From: Condylostoma magnum
Lineage: Eukaryota > Ciliophora > Heterotrichea > Heterotrichida > Condylostomatidae
Length of the DNA: 64,000 nt
Direction: 5' to 3'
Assembly (NCBI GenBank): GCA_920105805.1
Contig: CAKKTI010000039.1
Span: 21,647 to 85,646, forward strand
A program made the position numbers and the translations under genes. The notes beneath the pieces were generated by a model, which made no database searches, was not told the DNA's origin, and was given only the letters and a program-made list of their open reading frames with translations. Shown piece by piece: positions 46,803 to 60,489 of the stretch. Numbering within the stretch: the stretch's first letter is position 1; every line of letters begins with the position of its first letter.

Positions 46803-47377
46803 ACTTGAATGCATGGAGAAAAGACCGTAATTGTGTAATATGTAACATAAAGTTCAGTAAAAGCTCTACTTAAAGTTGCTCAAGATTTTATTGTAAGTTT
46901 TGCTCTCGGGGTGTATGTCGCCAGTGTAGTAAAAAGCGATTAACTCATCCAGAGTATGGATAAGGTTAACGGTGTTGTGATAAATGCTTTAATATAGCAA
47001 TGGAGGCAACTTAAGATTTAAATTCTAAGCTGGAGAGCCAAATAATGTATCTTTAATAAGAACTTGAAAATATGACTGGCACTATAGCCTAGGAAGCTGA
47101 TAAAAGAGAAAGGTTTGAATAGAAATGCAGAAGCTTGGAGAAGGAAATTTAAAGTTTGTAAAATTTTAAATAAGAATTTGAGGATTTAAAGGTCCAAAGT
47201 AACTTATAGTAGAATATTAAATAGTTGTAGCAGACAAAACCACATTAATCTGTTAATCTAATTGGATAATAGAACAGTATAAGGGAGAAATACCGTTAAA
47301 ATTCTGTTGCTTAAAGTAAAGATAATAGGGATTAGAAAAAGGATGGATCTGAAACCTGTAGATGTATAGTTATTTGA
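46712..47377 (+). CDS. FYVE/FYVE-like zinc-finger protein with coiled coil
   Basis: 221 residues to TGA 47375-47377 (TAA 47393 alternative). Residues ~40-100 hold eight Cys in FYVE order: CVICNIKFSK, CSRFYCKFCSRGVCRQCSKK and RCCDKC; the basic 'R-x-x-C-R-x-C' core is changed to CSRFYCKFCSRGVC, closer to the protrudin-type FYVE-like finger than to PI3P-binding ones. A coiled coil follows (LNSKLESQIMYLQQELENM). The tail ends CRCIVI and may be lipidated. A role in endosome or phosphoinositide trafficking is likely. The 5' end is duplicated across the assembly gap, so the upstream region is not reliable. Confidence 0.75.
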
Positions 47378-47507
47378 ATTAATTTGGTGTTATAATTCTA
47401 GCTAAATTTTACTCATATATGCATTAATTTTTATAATATTATATCCTGTACTAGTATTAAAGTATCTATTGATATTTTTTTATTTAAAATCCTACTAATT
47501 TAGCCGT

Positions 47508-48556
47508 ATGGATCATGATAGAAATGCAGTGAAAGTATTTAGACTGCTTAAATCAAATGTTAATCTTAATTTAAAATCTACTACTTAAGTTATTAAATAT
47601 AATTCGAAATTATTTCATTGGATTAGTTTTAGCTAAAGATTCCTAAAATGATTTAAAAACTAAAATACTTTTAGATTTATTAGATATTTGTGATAAAGCA
47701 TATCAACATATAGCAAGACGACAAGCCTTTTAAAATGATAGATTACTATCTATATTTATTTTTAGGACAGTTATAGATAATAAATATTACCTCAGATACT
47801 TAAGCAGTATGTAGAAACTACAATAAAGATAAATTCCTTGAAATATTATTTGAATATCTTAAAAACTAAAATAAAATAAATTACCTTTCAATCACATAAA
47901 TGCAGCTTTCAGTGCGAATCAATAATTGGCTATTATACTAAAATTATACTGAAAATTGCAAATAATAAATAGTTTTCCAGCATCTGCCATTTAATTAAGA
48001 GACAAGTAGCATTTAACAAAATAGAAAGGCCTCCAGCACTACTATATAATAATTCTACGGCATACTATTGTACATTTAAGTTGTAATTGATAAGTTTATT
48101 AAACTTTTCAATTTAAAGATTCTGGTCAGAAATTTTTGTACTGAGCTTCATGAGAAGCTGAGTATACTTAACTAAAGAGCTTGCTTCATAGATCAACCAA
48201 ATATCGAATCATATGCCCAACTATCCAGAAAGACCTATAAATCGAAACTTATTTTTCCGAAAGGAAATAAAGAAATAGCCTCATATAATGTGTAATTTTA
48301 AGGCAAAAAATCCTTGTACAAAAAGCAGAGACGATGATGCTATATAAAATAATCACAGCAATACTAGACTCCGCTTGAATACATAAAAAACAAATATTTT
48401 CCCAGCAGCTTTAATTATTAACCCCCTTCCAGCCCTTCTCCCGCCTAAAAACGAAACTACAGATTAAACAAAAACTCATATAAAGGTACCTATAACTTCA
48501 ATCAGAAGCGTTTAAAAGAACATGTAGGCTCTTATACAAATAGTAAGATAACATAA
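47508..48556 (+). pseudogene. Unresolved coding-like region, ankyrin-like, frame broken
   Basis: Coding-like sequence is spread over all three plus frames. Frame of ATG 47508 starts well (DRNAVKVFRLLKSNVNLNLK). A second frame carries ankyrin-like helices (NAAFSANQQLAIILKLY, QKFLYWASWEAE). A third frame reads to TAA 48554-48556 and shares the motif YAQLSRKTYKSKLIFPK with the ankyrin protein at 13.1 kb (YMKLSRKPYEFKEVISF). A 16-nt GT...AG element (gtatacttaactaaag, near 48163) would join the second and third frames. Either several tiny introns, sequencing indels or a decaying gene explain this; I cannot choose. No gene model is offered. Confidence 0.3.
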
Positions 48557-48570
48557 AATTAATAATTAAT

Positions 48571-48930
48571 CTACTCCAGCGGTATCCTATCCAGCGGACA
48601 ACTCGTATGATGGCGAGTCCATCTATCTATACATCTTATATGAAATACATGCCCACAAGGGAGCTACCTGACTCGCTATCCTTTCTTTATCATATCCAAA
48701 CAAATTGAGCAAGGATCAGTGACTAACGGATATTTGCTTCTTGGCCTTTTTCTCCTTATGACTATAAGGCTAGGTGAGGAATGTTCAACTTTATACTGCA
48801 GAGCATCACAGCTTACTTTCCATGACTTAAAATTTTTTTTCTTTTTCTCCTATTGGATCTGTACAGTAGGTAGTTATAAAGGTGCTTATTATGGTATTGA
48901 ACTCTATAGATACTATACAAGAGAGTACAT
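48571..48930 (-). CDS. RING-H2 E3 ubiquitin-ligase-like protein
   Basis: 119 residues to TAG 48571-48573 (TAA 48562 alternative). The C-terminal half is a RING-H2 finger: CSICLDMIKKGQRVRQLPCG, then HVFHIRCIDRW and HHTSCPLDRI, giving the full C3H2C3 ligand set. The N-terminus is Gln- and Lys-rich. No membrane segment. RING-H2 proteins act as E3 ligases with an E2 enzyme; the target is unknown. Its start lies about 140 bp downstream of the end of the CHAT gene on the same strand. Confidence 0.87.
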
Positions 48931-49072
48931 TGTCTGAAGGTATTGTATTCTTAGCTACTCTAAAATTCTTAAATCCATTAATTATTATATATAAATGGAA
49001 TTTGAATGTTTTAGCTTCTTGGATACTGTATTAATGACCCTCATGTAGCGTCACTTTGAACAGAATAGGTTA

Positions 49073-52000
49073 TTAGACAACACTCTGTGTAGATATGGTT
49101 GTGTTTTCACTATAGTTTTAGCATATATATCATTTCTGTGTGTTCCAGAAGCCCTTTCATAATTACAAAATTTGTCCATTTTAGGAAAATGAATGGGTAA
49201 TTTTCGTCCAAACTCGACAATATTTTTGTCCCTGTAAACTATTACACTTCTGGTATTCTTTTTGAACTCTATCTGAATCAGGTGAATACCCTATATAAAA
49301 AATTCTTAGGAGATTTTACTAACTTAAACTATCTAGAGACTTTTTCTGCCTGATGGGATAGTCGATTGAATTTTAGTATTAAAGCCTTGGCAGATCCGAC
49401 GAATACGTAGAAGTGATTATTTCTGACTCCGATCTTCTAATAATTAGTTATGGGAGGGGGCAATCTAATGAAGATGATGACATGCTTCCGCGATTATCCT
49501 TGGAGGTTAGTTCTGGAATTTCATTCATTTGAGAGGATGCACCAATAGTGGTAAGCTAAATAGTTTCTTCTGACTGTCTTCGTGAGAGATTGCTATGGTG
49601 TAGGTGAAGGGAAATTGACTTTTTTTCTATTTAAAGAGCTAATTCTTTTACTGATCTAGGATTTCCATGACACTGCATCAACTCATCACATCTGCTTAGG
49701 TTGATCATAGGGTTAATTGTGTTATTATCACTTTCTGGAATCTGCTCTATAGGGATTTGCTTGAAGCTGAGTAAAAGATTGGCGGATTAAGTTTGATTAA
49801 ATTGTTTTAGCTAAATTTCAATCTTATTTATGCACTAAGGTGCAGTACAGGTTGATGTAAGTACTAAGTGAAGCTTTAATTCATTTTATATAGTATTGAC
49901 TAAATTAGCATAAGCTGATCTTGTTGACTAAATCAGTGTATCGATATTATCAAGCAAAAGCAGCAATTCTTAGCTATTTGTCTGTTGTTGATCGAATCTT
50001 TGCATAATTCCTTCGTTTTATAAAAGATTTATCACTCCATTAACTGTGTTTTCTTAGGAGATATCAAAATAATATATGCCACCTTTAAAAGCTCTGTATT
50101 CAAGCAGTTTTAGACCTAATTAATGTAAGAAGGTAGTTTTCCCATAGCCGCTGATTGATTATATGTGAACTAGTTTATTCTAGTTTAATTTCTGTATAGT
50201 TTAGAAAAGCTCTAATTTTCTGTCAGTAAATTTACTCATACTAAAACGTATATTAGTAGGAGGATATGGATCTGATATATCAAACACAGCTGGTCTGTTG
50301 TTCTCCATAAATAGCTAATTATCCTACCTATATATTAGCCTTGGTTGCAATTTCTTAAATTTAAACAAATTATTTCTATACTTGTTACAATGAGATATGG
50401 TTAAAATGTCCTTAAATGTTGTTAACGCCAATTTATATGATTATTTTATAGTTTTGCACTTAGCTAGTTCATTATAGAGCGTAAGTGAGAACACTTAAAT
50501 AGCATTCATTAAAATATCCCGGATAATATAATTTTCCTCAATGTATTTGAAATCTGGGAAGTCAAATCCTATAGCATTTAGAAATTTGAGCTATCTACAA
50601 CAATCTTAAGCTAAATTTGCAGAGTTTGGAAATGCTAAGACTAATAAATCTATGCACGTATTTGCCTTAATTTAACTTAATAGATTTGGAAATTCCCTGT
50701 GACTGATTTGATTAGCTTGGAAGTTATCCTCTAGTATAAAATAATCGTTTTAGTAAGATTCAGAAGTATAGTGAAGTATACTGCAGCCTTAAACAGTGTA
50801 ATTTTATAGGGAGTTTATAGTAGCTATTTCTTCCTTTACGTAAACTTGACTTTTAATACTTTCAAGCTTTTTTATCAATAAATCTTTAAAGTTGCAAATG
50901 TAATAAAGGTCAGGGTCAGTTGCTAATTGTGTGCCACCGATTGATCTCTTCACTAGTGGATTAGCTTGGAGAATTACTATGTTATTTTTGCTTTATATTT
51001 TCATACTGATGTGTATGTCATTTAATAGCTAATTACTCTGTTTCTCTAAAAAACGATCTTTAATTTCCTGGGAAATCATTAAAGCTTTTGTAGTCTTTTT
51101 AAAAGCTTAGCGGAACTCGCCTTCTCTTAGTAATAGTTTTCCATACAAAATTAAAGATTTTATTTGAAAAATTTAGTGCTGCGGCTACCTAAAATTAAGA
51201 TAAATCATACTAATGCTAATATCATAGGGTCAAAATTCATTTTATATCAAAATTTCAGATTTGTAAAGAATTACTCTGTTTTCTCCCAATTTGTCCTTTA
51301 ATTTTTTAAAAATTATTTGGGATATTTCTAAATAATAAATAGCTGTTCTTAATCTACTTTTACCTTTATATAAATCATTAATTCCACTTGAGTATTAATT
51401 ATAAAGAATTGCAGCTTATAAGAAATAGCAATCTGCTAATCCTGCTTTATTTCCATTATTAGCAAATTTTGTTATTATATTTTATATTTTCCTAAAGGCT
51501 AATTAATAATCTTATCTGAAGAAAATTAAATACGAAGCTTTAAGCAAGCGAAACTTAAGCATGAATTCTTTACTTAGAAAAATTGAGCATTGTTTGCATT
51601 TGTATAGAACTATTCAGGCTTCATTTGGCTTTTTATCTATGAGTAAAAGTGTATAAGTACTAATAAACAGCTCTTCTAAGTGCTTTTATACTTAAGGAAC
51701 ATCAAACTTAGACAAAATTTGTTACAAATTGGAAAAATTCATAAAGAACCATCAATTATCTTCAAATTTCCTAAATCTATTTAAAGTTTTTGTATTTTTA
51801 CTTTTCATGAAATTAGTAAAGTCTTCGTATAATTTTCTATATCATATTCCATGAGAATTGAAGGCTGTAAATACATAAATTTCTCTTTCAAAAAATAGTC
51901 CATGATACTATCTATTAGTTTAAATTTCTGTCACTAAATACTATGATAATTTAGCAATAAAACAAATTGATTTTTCTATAGGCTTGAATTCTTAATTATT

Positions 52001-54238
52001 TTTATTCCTTTTATAAAATGCTTGATTCTGTATGAAAAGCTTTCTATAATCAAACTACATTTGATACAATTCATCTTATATCTGTATAGACTCTGGATAA
52101 TCTCTAAAAAACTTGTCTAAGTCTTAAAATTGTAATTAATTTCTAAACATGAACTTTAACTCTTCCTTTGAAATTCCAGCAGGGAATAAGGAAATCACTT
52201 GTGCTATTATTTTGTACTGAGGATTCTTTTAGTGTATTATACTATAGAAGTTATTTAGAGTGGTGACTGAGCTATCAACTTTGCATGGTTCCTTTTATTC
52301 CAATATCTCTTGAATAGACTGTTTCCTTAAAAGTTACTGTACTTTAATAAGCTAGCTTGGCTTTCTTCCTATAATCTGCATAATCTTTTGAATATGAGGA
52401 TCTACAGCTTTGAATTAATCCTCTGATAAAATCTACTAAAATATTTATCTGCATTAACATCTTCTGAGTAATTGTAGCTCTAAAGACCTGAAACCATCAA
52501 TTTTTACTTCTTTATCTGTTAATATCCAAATTTTAGGATATGTAGTGTTTTATAGCATAAATTAAATGTTTTCTATAAATTTTTCTCCGTTTTCAGCTAA
52601 GATTTAATCAACATGATCTAAAATAATCAAAATTTCCTATTAATCAATATTCTTGCATATATAATTATATGAGAAATTTCTACTAAGGTTTAATTACTAG
52701 ATTAAAAGCTTTTTTATAGAAAATAATTCGAATTTCCCAATTAAATCAATATAAAATATCCCATCAGTAAACTAATCTCTAATTTGCACATACTTTGCAG
52801 CTTATTACACCATAACAGTTTTTCCCATTCCTTTTACTCCAAAAATATTAACTCCTTTATTAGTTAGCCCAATACTCACTAATCTTTATATTTCAGCACA
52901 TCTTCCTACATATTTAAACTATTTTAGTTCTTCAGTTTGATAAGTACTGCTTTGAGTTTTAGGTCTAATTGGCAAACATTAGTTTAAATCTGATTCTTCT
53001 CCAATAAGTATAAATTTATTTCCCTCCCTATGCGGCAATTGCGGACTACAGCAGCAGAATACTTGATAATTTGGGTCTAGGGCATCCTGTACTGTTTATC
53101 CATCTGGATTAAACCTTTACAGAAACTCTTATGCCCAGCTGCAGTTTTCCTTGTGAATTGCTGAACATATTTTAATTGAGCATTTGCAGCTGCTGTCCGG
53201 CTAATGATCTTAACAACTGGTTAGCTTGCATCAACTTTCATGCTTATGGGCACAGCAGCAGGTATACTATGAGTTATCCTAAGATAGAAGCGTCATATCT
53301 TGTGCCTTTTTAAAAGACTCACTTATTGACTTTTATTCAAAAATTTACTCGTAGAATTTAGAGGAAAATACATGAGTTGATTTATCTAGAATTTTACTTT
53401 AGGCTTAAACACAAATCACTGCTCTGAAATTATTTTGAATAAATGAATTTGCTATTCCCTACGAGTAGCAGGAACTTAAAAATGCTATGTATATTTAGCT
53501 TCCTATTATTTTAAATAGTTTTCCCAGACTGTATGAGTTAATTTCCTCAAGATATCCGATATTTCTTATATTGTCTGATTTTTCAATTGCCAAAATGCAT
53601 TGTTTCTTGCTGTTATAGTATCCATGACTGCTTATGTGCAGTATAGATGGATTTAGTTCAACTGATGCTTTAATGTTATTATATGTTGCAGGTTTGAATT
53701 GAATTGAAGCTTTGAGCTCATTTTTATTCAGTTTATTTATTATAGTTCTACATTCATTATAGACATCCACATTATGTCTGTCTAATGGAATTACTCCAAT
53801 GTGATGCTATTTGACTAGAGGTGCAGCATATAGAACAATTATATCTGGTTTCTACTAAAAGATTGATTCTTAATTCTTTAAAGAATGCTGCTGTGTGTAA
53901 ATATTCTTTAAATTATTAAATCTTTGTTATAAATGTTAGCATTATTAAGATAAAAGAGCTTAAAAACTCAGTTAAGCATCTTTTATTATGAGGTTTATTT
54001 CATTGCTACACTATTTTTCCTAATATTGAGCAAGGTTAGACTGTGTTAGTACTGTATAGCATTCAATTTCTGGATTAAAGTAAGAAATCGGTGTATCTGC
54101 CTTATATATTACATTATTACCCAATAGAACCCGTATTAAAGTAGCATAATCTAACTAGGTTTACAATGATTATTTCAAAGTGAATTTTGCAGATTAATAA
54201 TTTCCTGTATCATAGCAGTAGTTGATATAAAAATCCAT
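49073..54238 (-). CDS. CHAT-NTPase-helical-NTPase protein (NLR/STAND-like)
   Basis: 1721 residues to TAA TAA (49070-49075). Residues ~130-330 form a CHAT caspase-like protease: LHISSHGYYN (His205) and IYIAFLSSCYSQG (Cys257), followed by the CHAT end AVICVQAQSKI and FSSKFYEQIFEQKSISESFK. A Cys/His-rich insert (CCCAHKHESWC ... CQDH) follows. NTPase 1 has VNIFGVKGMGKTVMVQQAAK (residue ~467) and EILIILDHVDQILAE. A helical, TPR-like stretch fills ~650-1300. NTPase 2 has VHIQSISGYGKTTFLHQLGL (~1364) and LLLLLDNIDT. The C-terminus is Ser-rich. Effector-NTPase-repeat order is that of STAND/NLR immune receptors. The exact stop is uncertain; the frame reads plausibly somewhat beyond. Confidence 0.8.
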
Positions 54239-54338
54239 ATTAAAACTATGTAAATTTAGAAAGGGCTATTTAAAACCTATAACTTACTTAACACTTAGAA
54301 ATTTATCAATTTCTTACCAATATATAATAAACCAGCGA

Positions 54339-54872
54339 TTAAAAAACTACACAGCAACAATCCCTAGGAGACTTTTTCTCATTTTACTTAGTTCGTACTT
54401 AAAACTTAATAGATTCTTAGTCAATTTAGCCCAGAATTTACTAAGGGTCAATTCCAGTAGTATTACGCTCTTATCCTCTTTGTTATCTTGATAAATGCAG
54501 AGCCATTCTCGTAGCCTAGTCAATATCGTTTTGGCCCTATTTTATCTAAATCGGATCATTCTTATTAACTTATTAACAAAGATTATAAACATCTCAATAA
54601 TTCTAGTCCCATGTTTATTAGAATTAATCACTCAACTCATTAAATTTTAAAGCCAATTCCTAAAGATTTTACTTGTCTTAATCACTTAGTTTATTTTAAG
54701 TTAAATTTTCAATACTTTTAAACACCTAAACTTCATATTGCGAGTATTCTGTCATAATTTCCTAAAATTAAGATTCATTACTAATACTTTACTTCAAATT
54801 CAATACATTATCTTCCCACAGAGAAACTAAATCGCTTAAATCATCAACACATGTTATTTCTTCTGTATCCAT
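54339..54872 (-). CDS. Coiled-coil protein with C-terminal CAAX box
   Basis: 177 residues to TAA 54339-54341. Mostly helical and Gln-rich, with an acidic N-terminus. It ends RDCCCVVF: CVVF is a CAAX prenylation box preceded by extra Cys that could be palmitoylated. That the motif sits exactly at this TAA is good evidence that TAA terminates here. The likely place is a membrane. The order 'helices plus C-terminal lipid' recalls YKT6-type SNAREs, but no SNARE core was identified. It lies about 100 bp upstream of the CHAT gene on the same strand. Confidence 0.7.
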
Positions 54873-54963
54873 TTTATTATAATTTTAATTACTTAGAGCA
54901 ATTATACAAAGTATCACTCATTACATACTTAATTTCACTTAATAATCCAAATACGTTATTTAA

Positions 54964-57003
54964 ATGTATATAAATCTAGACAACTTTGACCCTAAAAGAA
55001 GAAAACAGCCAATACTAAACTCTCCTCGCTCACTTAAAGCTTGTAAAAGACAAGGAATACTGGCAAGTGAGCTATTAATAAAAACTTAGGCTGAGATAAG
55101 AGAGAACTTATAGCCTGATACTCCATAAGAAATAGTTGATTTGCATTACCAGCATGTTGAATAGAGAAGAAGAAGGAAATTCAATATAGTATATAATGAA
55201 TGAAAGTAAATAATCAATCAACCTAAAGCATCAAAGCAAGTGCAAAGCAATAAGAAAAATGATAATTAAATGATTGAGAATGAAAAGAAAAAAATTCAAA
55301 TGTTAGAAAAAAGAACCTAAAAGGAAATACAGCAAATGAAAGAAATGGAAAGATAAAGGGAGGAAATATAAAAATTAAACGAAGAAAGAGAAAGAAAAGC
55401 AAGAGAAAGAGAAAAATTCAGAGAAAAGCAAAGAAAATTGGCATTAAGGGAATAAGAACTGAAAAAGCAAAGAGATGAGGAAGCTAAAAGAGTAAAATAG
55501 TAATAGGAAGAATAAGAAATGATATAAAAGTAAAAGGAAATTACAAGAAAATAAGAGTTACAAAGAATTGTAGAAGAAAAGAGGGAAAGAAGGAGAATTA
55601 AAGAGCTGAAGTAACGAGAATTAGAGTCAAAATAAAAGTAAGAATAAATGCGCATATAAATGGAATAGAAATAAGAATAAAGAAGAAAAGAGCTAGAAAA
55701 AAGAAGAATAGAGATGGAGAAATAGGACATTATACGAATAAAGGCTATAAAGTAGAAAAGAGAGGAGCAAAAGGTAATAAATGCTGACCAACGAAGAATA
55801 AAGGAGGAAAAATTAATCAAAGCTAAAAAGAAACTGAATAAAATACTGGCTAGATAGAAAGAAGAATTCGACAAAAAGTAAAAACTACATGAGCAAAAGT
55901 TAATTTGATTTGAGAAGCAAAAATAATTAGAATAGTAGGAACAGTAATAAAAAGCTATAGAGAAATAAAAGCATATTAAAAAAGCAGTTTAACAGGCTTA
56001 ATAAGTAGAAATGTTAAAGAAATAGCAGTTTTTAGAGTCTCAACGAAAAGCTGATGAAAGAAAAAGATTACTAGAAATTAAACAATAATAAGAACAAATT
56101 GAAAAGAAAAAAGTATAAGAAGAAAAAGAGAAAAGTAGGAAAAAAGTTATTAAAAAGATGCACTTAATGCAAAATGAAAAAATAGAGGAAATAAAAGGAT
56201 TATAAAAGGTATAGGAAAAGCAAGTCGAAAAAGCATAAAAAAAGAGAGACTGAGAACTAATGCTATAAAAAGAATTGAAAGTTTTAAAACGATAAGAAAG
56301 AGAAGAAGAAGTATAAAGAGTAGCAAGAATTCAAGAATACCAAAAACAACAAACCATAAAACGTATGCGTAAAGATGACTAGAAATCAATATAAGTTTAG
56401 AAGGAAAAGGATAAAATTATAAAGGATAGGCTAAGGCTTCGAGATTAAATGGAGAAAAAGAAACAGGCAATTATAAGTAATTTTTTGAATAGTAAGCAGA
56501 GAGGAAGCAGACTATCAAACAGTGTTATCCTATCAAGTTAATAATCAGAAAGTAAGAGCATTCCTTCGCCTAATAAGAAACCTAAGCAAAAATCCTTACA
56601 CTCTACTGCTAATAGATCTAGAAAGGGGAAAAGACTAAGACTATACTCAATATAAAGAGATTCAAGGTCTTAAATGATTCCGTAATCATTTACTCCTGAT
56701 AACTTGAAAAAGTCCCCTGATGTGCACAAACGATTAAAACTTTTAAAAAACTCTTAGAATAAACAACTACAACAAAAGATACAAGAAGAGAAGTAAAATG
56801 AAACTTAAAGAGAAAATATGCTCGCTTAGGTTAATGATACATAAGAACACAAACGATTATAGAACATTTTTGAGATGGAAAGATAGCAGGCAAGTCAAAA
56901 CATAATGGAAATGATATATAGATTTGAGAAAGAAATTGAGCATGAGAAGAGACGAGGCTACTTGTAGAATACATAATAACTTTAAGTCAAACCTGCATAT
57001 TAA
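54964..57003 (+). CDS. Giant charged coiled-coil protein (trichohyalin-like)
   Basis: 679 residues to TAA 57001-57003. From residue ~100 to ~500 it is almost only Lys, Glu, Gln and Arg, a single long helix or coiled coil (EEIQKLNEERERKAREREKF). A basic Ser-rich segment follows (SIPSPNKKPKQKSLHSTANR), then more coiled coil. Gln is encoded mostly by TAA/TAG here, so this single gene holds dozens of former stop codons. Opposite-strand ORFs around 55.3-56.4 kb are mirror images of the repetitive codons. A basal-body, cortical or ciliary structural role is likely. The Rab gene begins 13 nt later. Confidence 0.72.
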
Positions 57004-57016
57004 TTTTTTCCTAAAA

Positions 57017-57643
<627 letters not shown>

Positions 57644-57798
57644 TATTTTTGTTATATAACTATGTAAAATTGGTATGTATAGAATTTGCTTACATTAGGA
57701 TTTTATAATATTATTGCTGTATCAGTTTCATTGTATATAAAGTATCAGAAAAATAAATCAACAGATACATAGTTCAAAATTAATGTATTAAAAACAAG

Positions 57799-58989
57799 AT
57801 GCGTAAAAATAGGATTTAACTGACACATACATCAAACAGCTCCTAAATAATAGCTATTAAGGGGTCTATTATACATGAGAAAAGAAGAAGAAAGGATGCG
57901 TCGTTGACTACTAATAAACGAGGGTCTGATTTGTCTTAACGTGAAAATAGGTCATTAGGAAATTTTTCAAAAGATGATGAAAGAATGTATGGAGACAGAT
58001 GCCCTAAAGGCTATAGAAAACTTAAGTTTTTAGGTAAAGGAGGATGCGCAGTGGTATGAAAAGCTATAGACCTTAGCTCGGGAGCATAGGTGGCACTGAA
58101 GTAGGTTAGTAAATTACAAGGACCAATATAACAGAGCTCAATAAGATCATGCAAATAAGAAATTAAAATAAGCCAATCAATCTAGAAAATCTAACATCCA
58201 AATAAAGGCCTAATTTCCGAATTAATCGAATACAGAAACGACGCAAAGGACATTTGGGCGATATTTGAACTAGGAGGAATAAGTTTAGGAAAACAAATAT
58301 TTGAACTAAAAGGTTAATTTCTAAAGGGGGAAAGAATATATAAAATAGAGCATTTACCCTTGTATGTAGAATTTCAGTAGAACCCAGATTCATTAAGAAA
58401 ACTAATCCAGGATATACTAAAAGGTATAGAGCTTTTATCAGATATACAGATAATCCATTCAGACTTAAAGCCGGATAATATTTTAGTAGAGAAGGTTAAC
58501 GACAGATACAGCACAATTAAGCTAATTGACTTCGGTTCCTCCTTTAATTACTCAGGAGCAACAAAACTTCAGCTAGCAACTCCTGAGTATATGCCACCGG
58601 AAGGCTTATAACTGGCTTAGACGGAATATACAGCTTAAGATTTAATGTAAATATCTAATTCATGGTCTTTTGACATCTGGTCACTGGGTATAATAATTCT
58701 AGAAATAATATCAGGAGTGCCTTTATGAATGTCCCTGAAATGCAGGGTTTAAAGAGGAAATCGACTAGTCAATACAAAAGGATTACTTGCTGTAATAGGA
58801 AGGGACAGTTAGATGATTATAAAGAAACAGAGAGAAATAGTATAAAATCTGCCTGATTTGGTAATGAGATGTGCAGCCCTACATGTGAGTTAAGATTTAT
58901 TTGATCTTTTAGACTCTATGCTACAGTGGCAGCCTGAAAGAAGAATTTCACCTAGAGAAGCACTGGCACATCCATATTTTAGATCTTAA
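57799..58989 (+). CDS. Serine/threonine protein kinase, atypical HSD motif
   Basis: 396 residues, ending TAA TAA. The Gly loop is FLGKGGCAVVWKAID (Trp from TGA), with VALKQV carrying the catalytic Lys. The catalytic loop is IIHSDLKPDNILV: HRD is replaced by HSD, but Asp, Lys and Asn are kept. Then LIDFGSSF, PEYMPPEG and DIWSLGIIILEIISGVP. The HSDLKPxN form occurs in a few families, for example TTK/MPS1-like kinases. A basic N-terminus of ~75 residues precedes the domain. The next kinase starts 4 nt after the first stop. Substrates unknown. Confidence 0.9.
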
Positions 58990-58993
58990 TAAA

Positions 58994-60463
<1,470 letters not shown>

Positions 60464-60489
60464 GTATTTTAAAAACTGTTTCCTATTAA

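Noticed and set aside
55317-55874. 185-residue hydrophobic minus-strand ORF that looks like a membrane protein
   Set aside because: It is the complement of the Lys/Glu/Gln-rich coiled-coil gene; complemented AAA/GAA/TAA codons mimic Phe/Ser/Leu-rich membrane sequence.
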